Positions 62,166-64,000 of a stretch of 64,000 bases of DNA are shown one piece after another. Under the pieces are notes generated by a model, which ran no database searches, was not told where the DNA came from, and was given only the letters and a program-made list of their open reading frames with translations. The DNA lies in NCBI GenBank assembly GCA_964057225.1, contig OZ059897.1, positions 8,432,001 to 8,496,000 on the forward strand, in the 5' to 3' direction. The translations under genes were made by a program, and so were the position numbers. The number at the start of each line of letters is the position of its first letter. Position 1 is the first letter of the stretch. The DNA comes from Auanema rhodensis (lineage: Eukaryota > Nematoda > Chromadorea > Rhabditida > Rhabditidae).

Positions 62166-64000
62166 AAGATGAAGAGAGAGTGTGTATGAGGTTGAATGAA
62201 TAGATGATGCTCAGGTCAGTAAGGTATGGGAAAAGACATTAGAATGATCATCTATAGTCATCATATAAATAAAAAAAAAAGATGAAATAATAATATTTAT
62301 ATAAGAGATACAGGTGTTGCTTATTGTACTATGAGATATGTTTTTGATTGTTTTTATATTTAAGAATACGCCGCCTTTATTACTTTTCATTTTTCTTATA
62401 TATTATTCTATTTTTTGGATTTGGAATTACATCAATAATATAAAAGAAATTATCAATTTTCTTATTAATTTAAGCTTAAAATAAGGTTTTTATTTCAATT
62501 TTTAACATAAACTCCAGTCTTTTCTTTCTTGTACACAGCTCTTTAGACCCTTCATACTGCTATAACATCCAAAAGCCTTGTTTAGAATGCTTTAGTACCA
62601 ACTTTACCCGCTTACAAAGGTGGCAGATGCAATATACGATCATAATAAGCTAATACTTCCCCCTGATCTACAGTAAAATGAGGTTTTCACTTATGCTTTT
62701 AAGACTTTGAATTAGATATTAGATTAGAGAAGAAAATTAATTTAGATTAGTTATAATTGGTAATTATGTAAGGACAAGGTGTTATCGGATAGACCTTTAA
62801 TCATAAAAGGTTTTGAATCTAAATTACAGGGAAAGAGATTTCCTCTTCTTTTTCCTTTTTTTGTTGTTGAAAGGGAATAGAAGAGACTAAGGAAATAGGT
62901 AGCGAGAGAGAGAAAGAGAATGGTATATAGAACTCATGAGGAAACAGAGGCTGACGGAAAGCGGAAAGGCGTCTGATCTGCTATTAGCAAATATGGCGGT
63001 TTCTCTTAGTGTGACCCTAATCAGAGCAAAAATCCGACATGGTAAGTGGTCAATTGGATAGATACACGGTTGTTGGATAGGTGTATTGTCGTCAGAGTTT
63101 AGCCATCAGAAAGATACCGGTCGGTATAGAATAGAGGTTAAGTGACTACCGGCATGAACAAGAGAATCACAACTCAAGATGAGCACGACGACGAAGACGA
63201 TGAAGAAATGAGTCTTCATGAATGAAGTCGATGATATAGTACACATTGGGATAGTATGCCAGCCAGGTTTATACGGAGAGAGAGAGGGAGAGAGAGCGGG
63301 CGGACGAGTTTCATACCTGTGTCGGCTTAAAGCTGCTGAACGTTTGAAGTTTGTGTGATGTCAATGATGAAAATCTACTAAACTGATTGATGTTCATCTT
63401 TAGGCAAAATTGAAAGATTGAAAAGTGACCAAACGAGAAACATATATTATGGTATAGGTGGTGGTTATCTATATAATCTTTAAACTCATGAATATTGATT
63501 AAATCTTCTTTTAAATTTAAAATAAAATGAATTTCAATATTATTTTCTCATAAAAAAATGAAAAAAATATATATTTAAACAGGTTGACATAGATTGAATG
63601 CTGGATAAGAGTAGCAGGTGAGAAGGAAATGGCGTCATATGTAGCCAACAGATCTTTCCCAAAATCGGTAATTGCTCTCAGGGTATTCTAATACCTTTAT
63701 CGACTTACCTATATTATATCATATAGTTAGTACTTTATTCTAACCGACAATATCAATACTTAACTCAGCTGGATATTGGAAAAAAAAACTTTAATTTCCT
63801 CACTATGCAATTCTTTTGAGTATATTTTGAATTCCCTAGAAAATAGGTTTCCGTTATAGTTAAGATGGAGACGTGGACTTTCAATTGCATGAGATGTGTG
63901 TAAGAGATTCTTTTACTTGAATCTACTTCCTTGAAAATTTGAATATGTAGATGGTTGATAAAGACAACGACGACGACGAAGACGACGAAGTAGAAGATAG

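Larger units (their letters stand above)
59059..64000. other. Non-coding stretch upstream of the 354-aa gene
   Basis: No exon chain found. Many GA-rich tracts (60145-60160, 61071-61154, 62138-62153), an AC repeat (59420-59433), a GAA repeat (62053-62075) and 12 consecutive G (62154-62165). GC content appears higher at about 59760-59990 and 62940-63110. It may hold the promoter of the 354-aa gene, its 5' exons, or simply be intergenic. Confidence 0.45.

Overview
The window looks like AT-rich nuclear DNA of a chromadorean nematode. Genes are split into many small exons, with introns of roughly 40-100 bp and T-rich acceptors. The protein families are strongly nematode: astacin NAS protease, DB-module protein, SXP/RAL-2-type secreted proteins, invertebrate GH25 lysozyme and a degenerin channel. 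The neighbouring trio ulp-4 / unc-105 / ire-1 is also clustered in C. elegans (cosmid C41C4, recalled and not checked), so this is probably an orthologous block. The species cannot be named from the sequence. All exon models were built by hand from splice sites, frame and remembered homologues; reading phases close through every exon and each CDS is divisible by three.

Layout: 1-7394 no gene seen. 7395-11084 (-) ulp-4, a SENP6/7-like SUMO protease. 13530-24831 (+) ire-1, the unfolded-protein-response kinase/RNase. Its 6.55 kb intron 7 contains the whole unc-105 degenerin channel gene on the opposite strand (14848-20401). 25493-27381 (-) CCDC50/Ymer-like protein. 28398-31659 (+) secreted astacin metalloprotease. 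31920-34613 (-) secreted proline-rich protein ending in a DB module. 38040-38833 (+) unrecognised coiled-coil protein. 39164-47068 (-) short CEP104-like ciliary-tip protein. 47464-48366, 49743-50492 and 50774-52664 (-) three small secreted helical proteins, two of SXP/RAL-2 (DUF148) type and one remote. 54673-55703 (+) GH25 lysozyme. 56160-56231 (+) tRNA-His(GTG). 57411-59058 (-) unrecognised coiled-coil protein. 59059-64000 no gene seen.

No single pathway links the genes. The functional themes are ER proteostasis (ire-1), SUMO removal (ulp-4), mechanosensory/muscle channel (unc-105), secreted or extracellular effectors (NAS, DB protein, SXP/RAL-2 set, lysozyme) and cilia (CEP104-like). Most gene pairs converge or diverge with short gaps. 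The points most worth checking are the nested, antisense ire-1/unc-105 arrangement with a possible short alternative last exon of ire-1, and an unusually relaxed splicing code: repeated AAG and GAG acceptors, three GC-AG introns and an apparent 26-nt intron.
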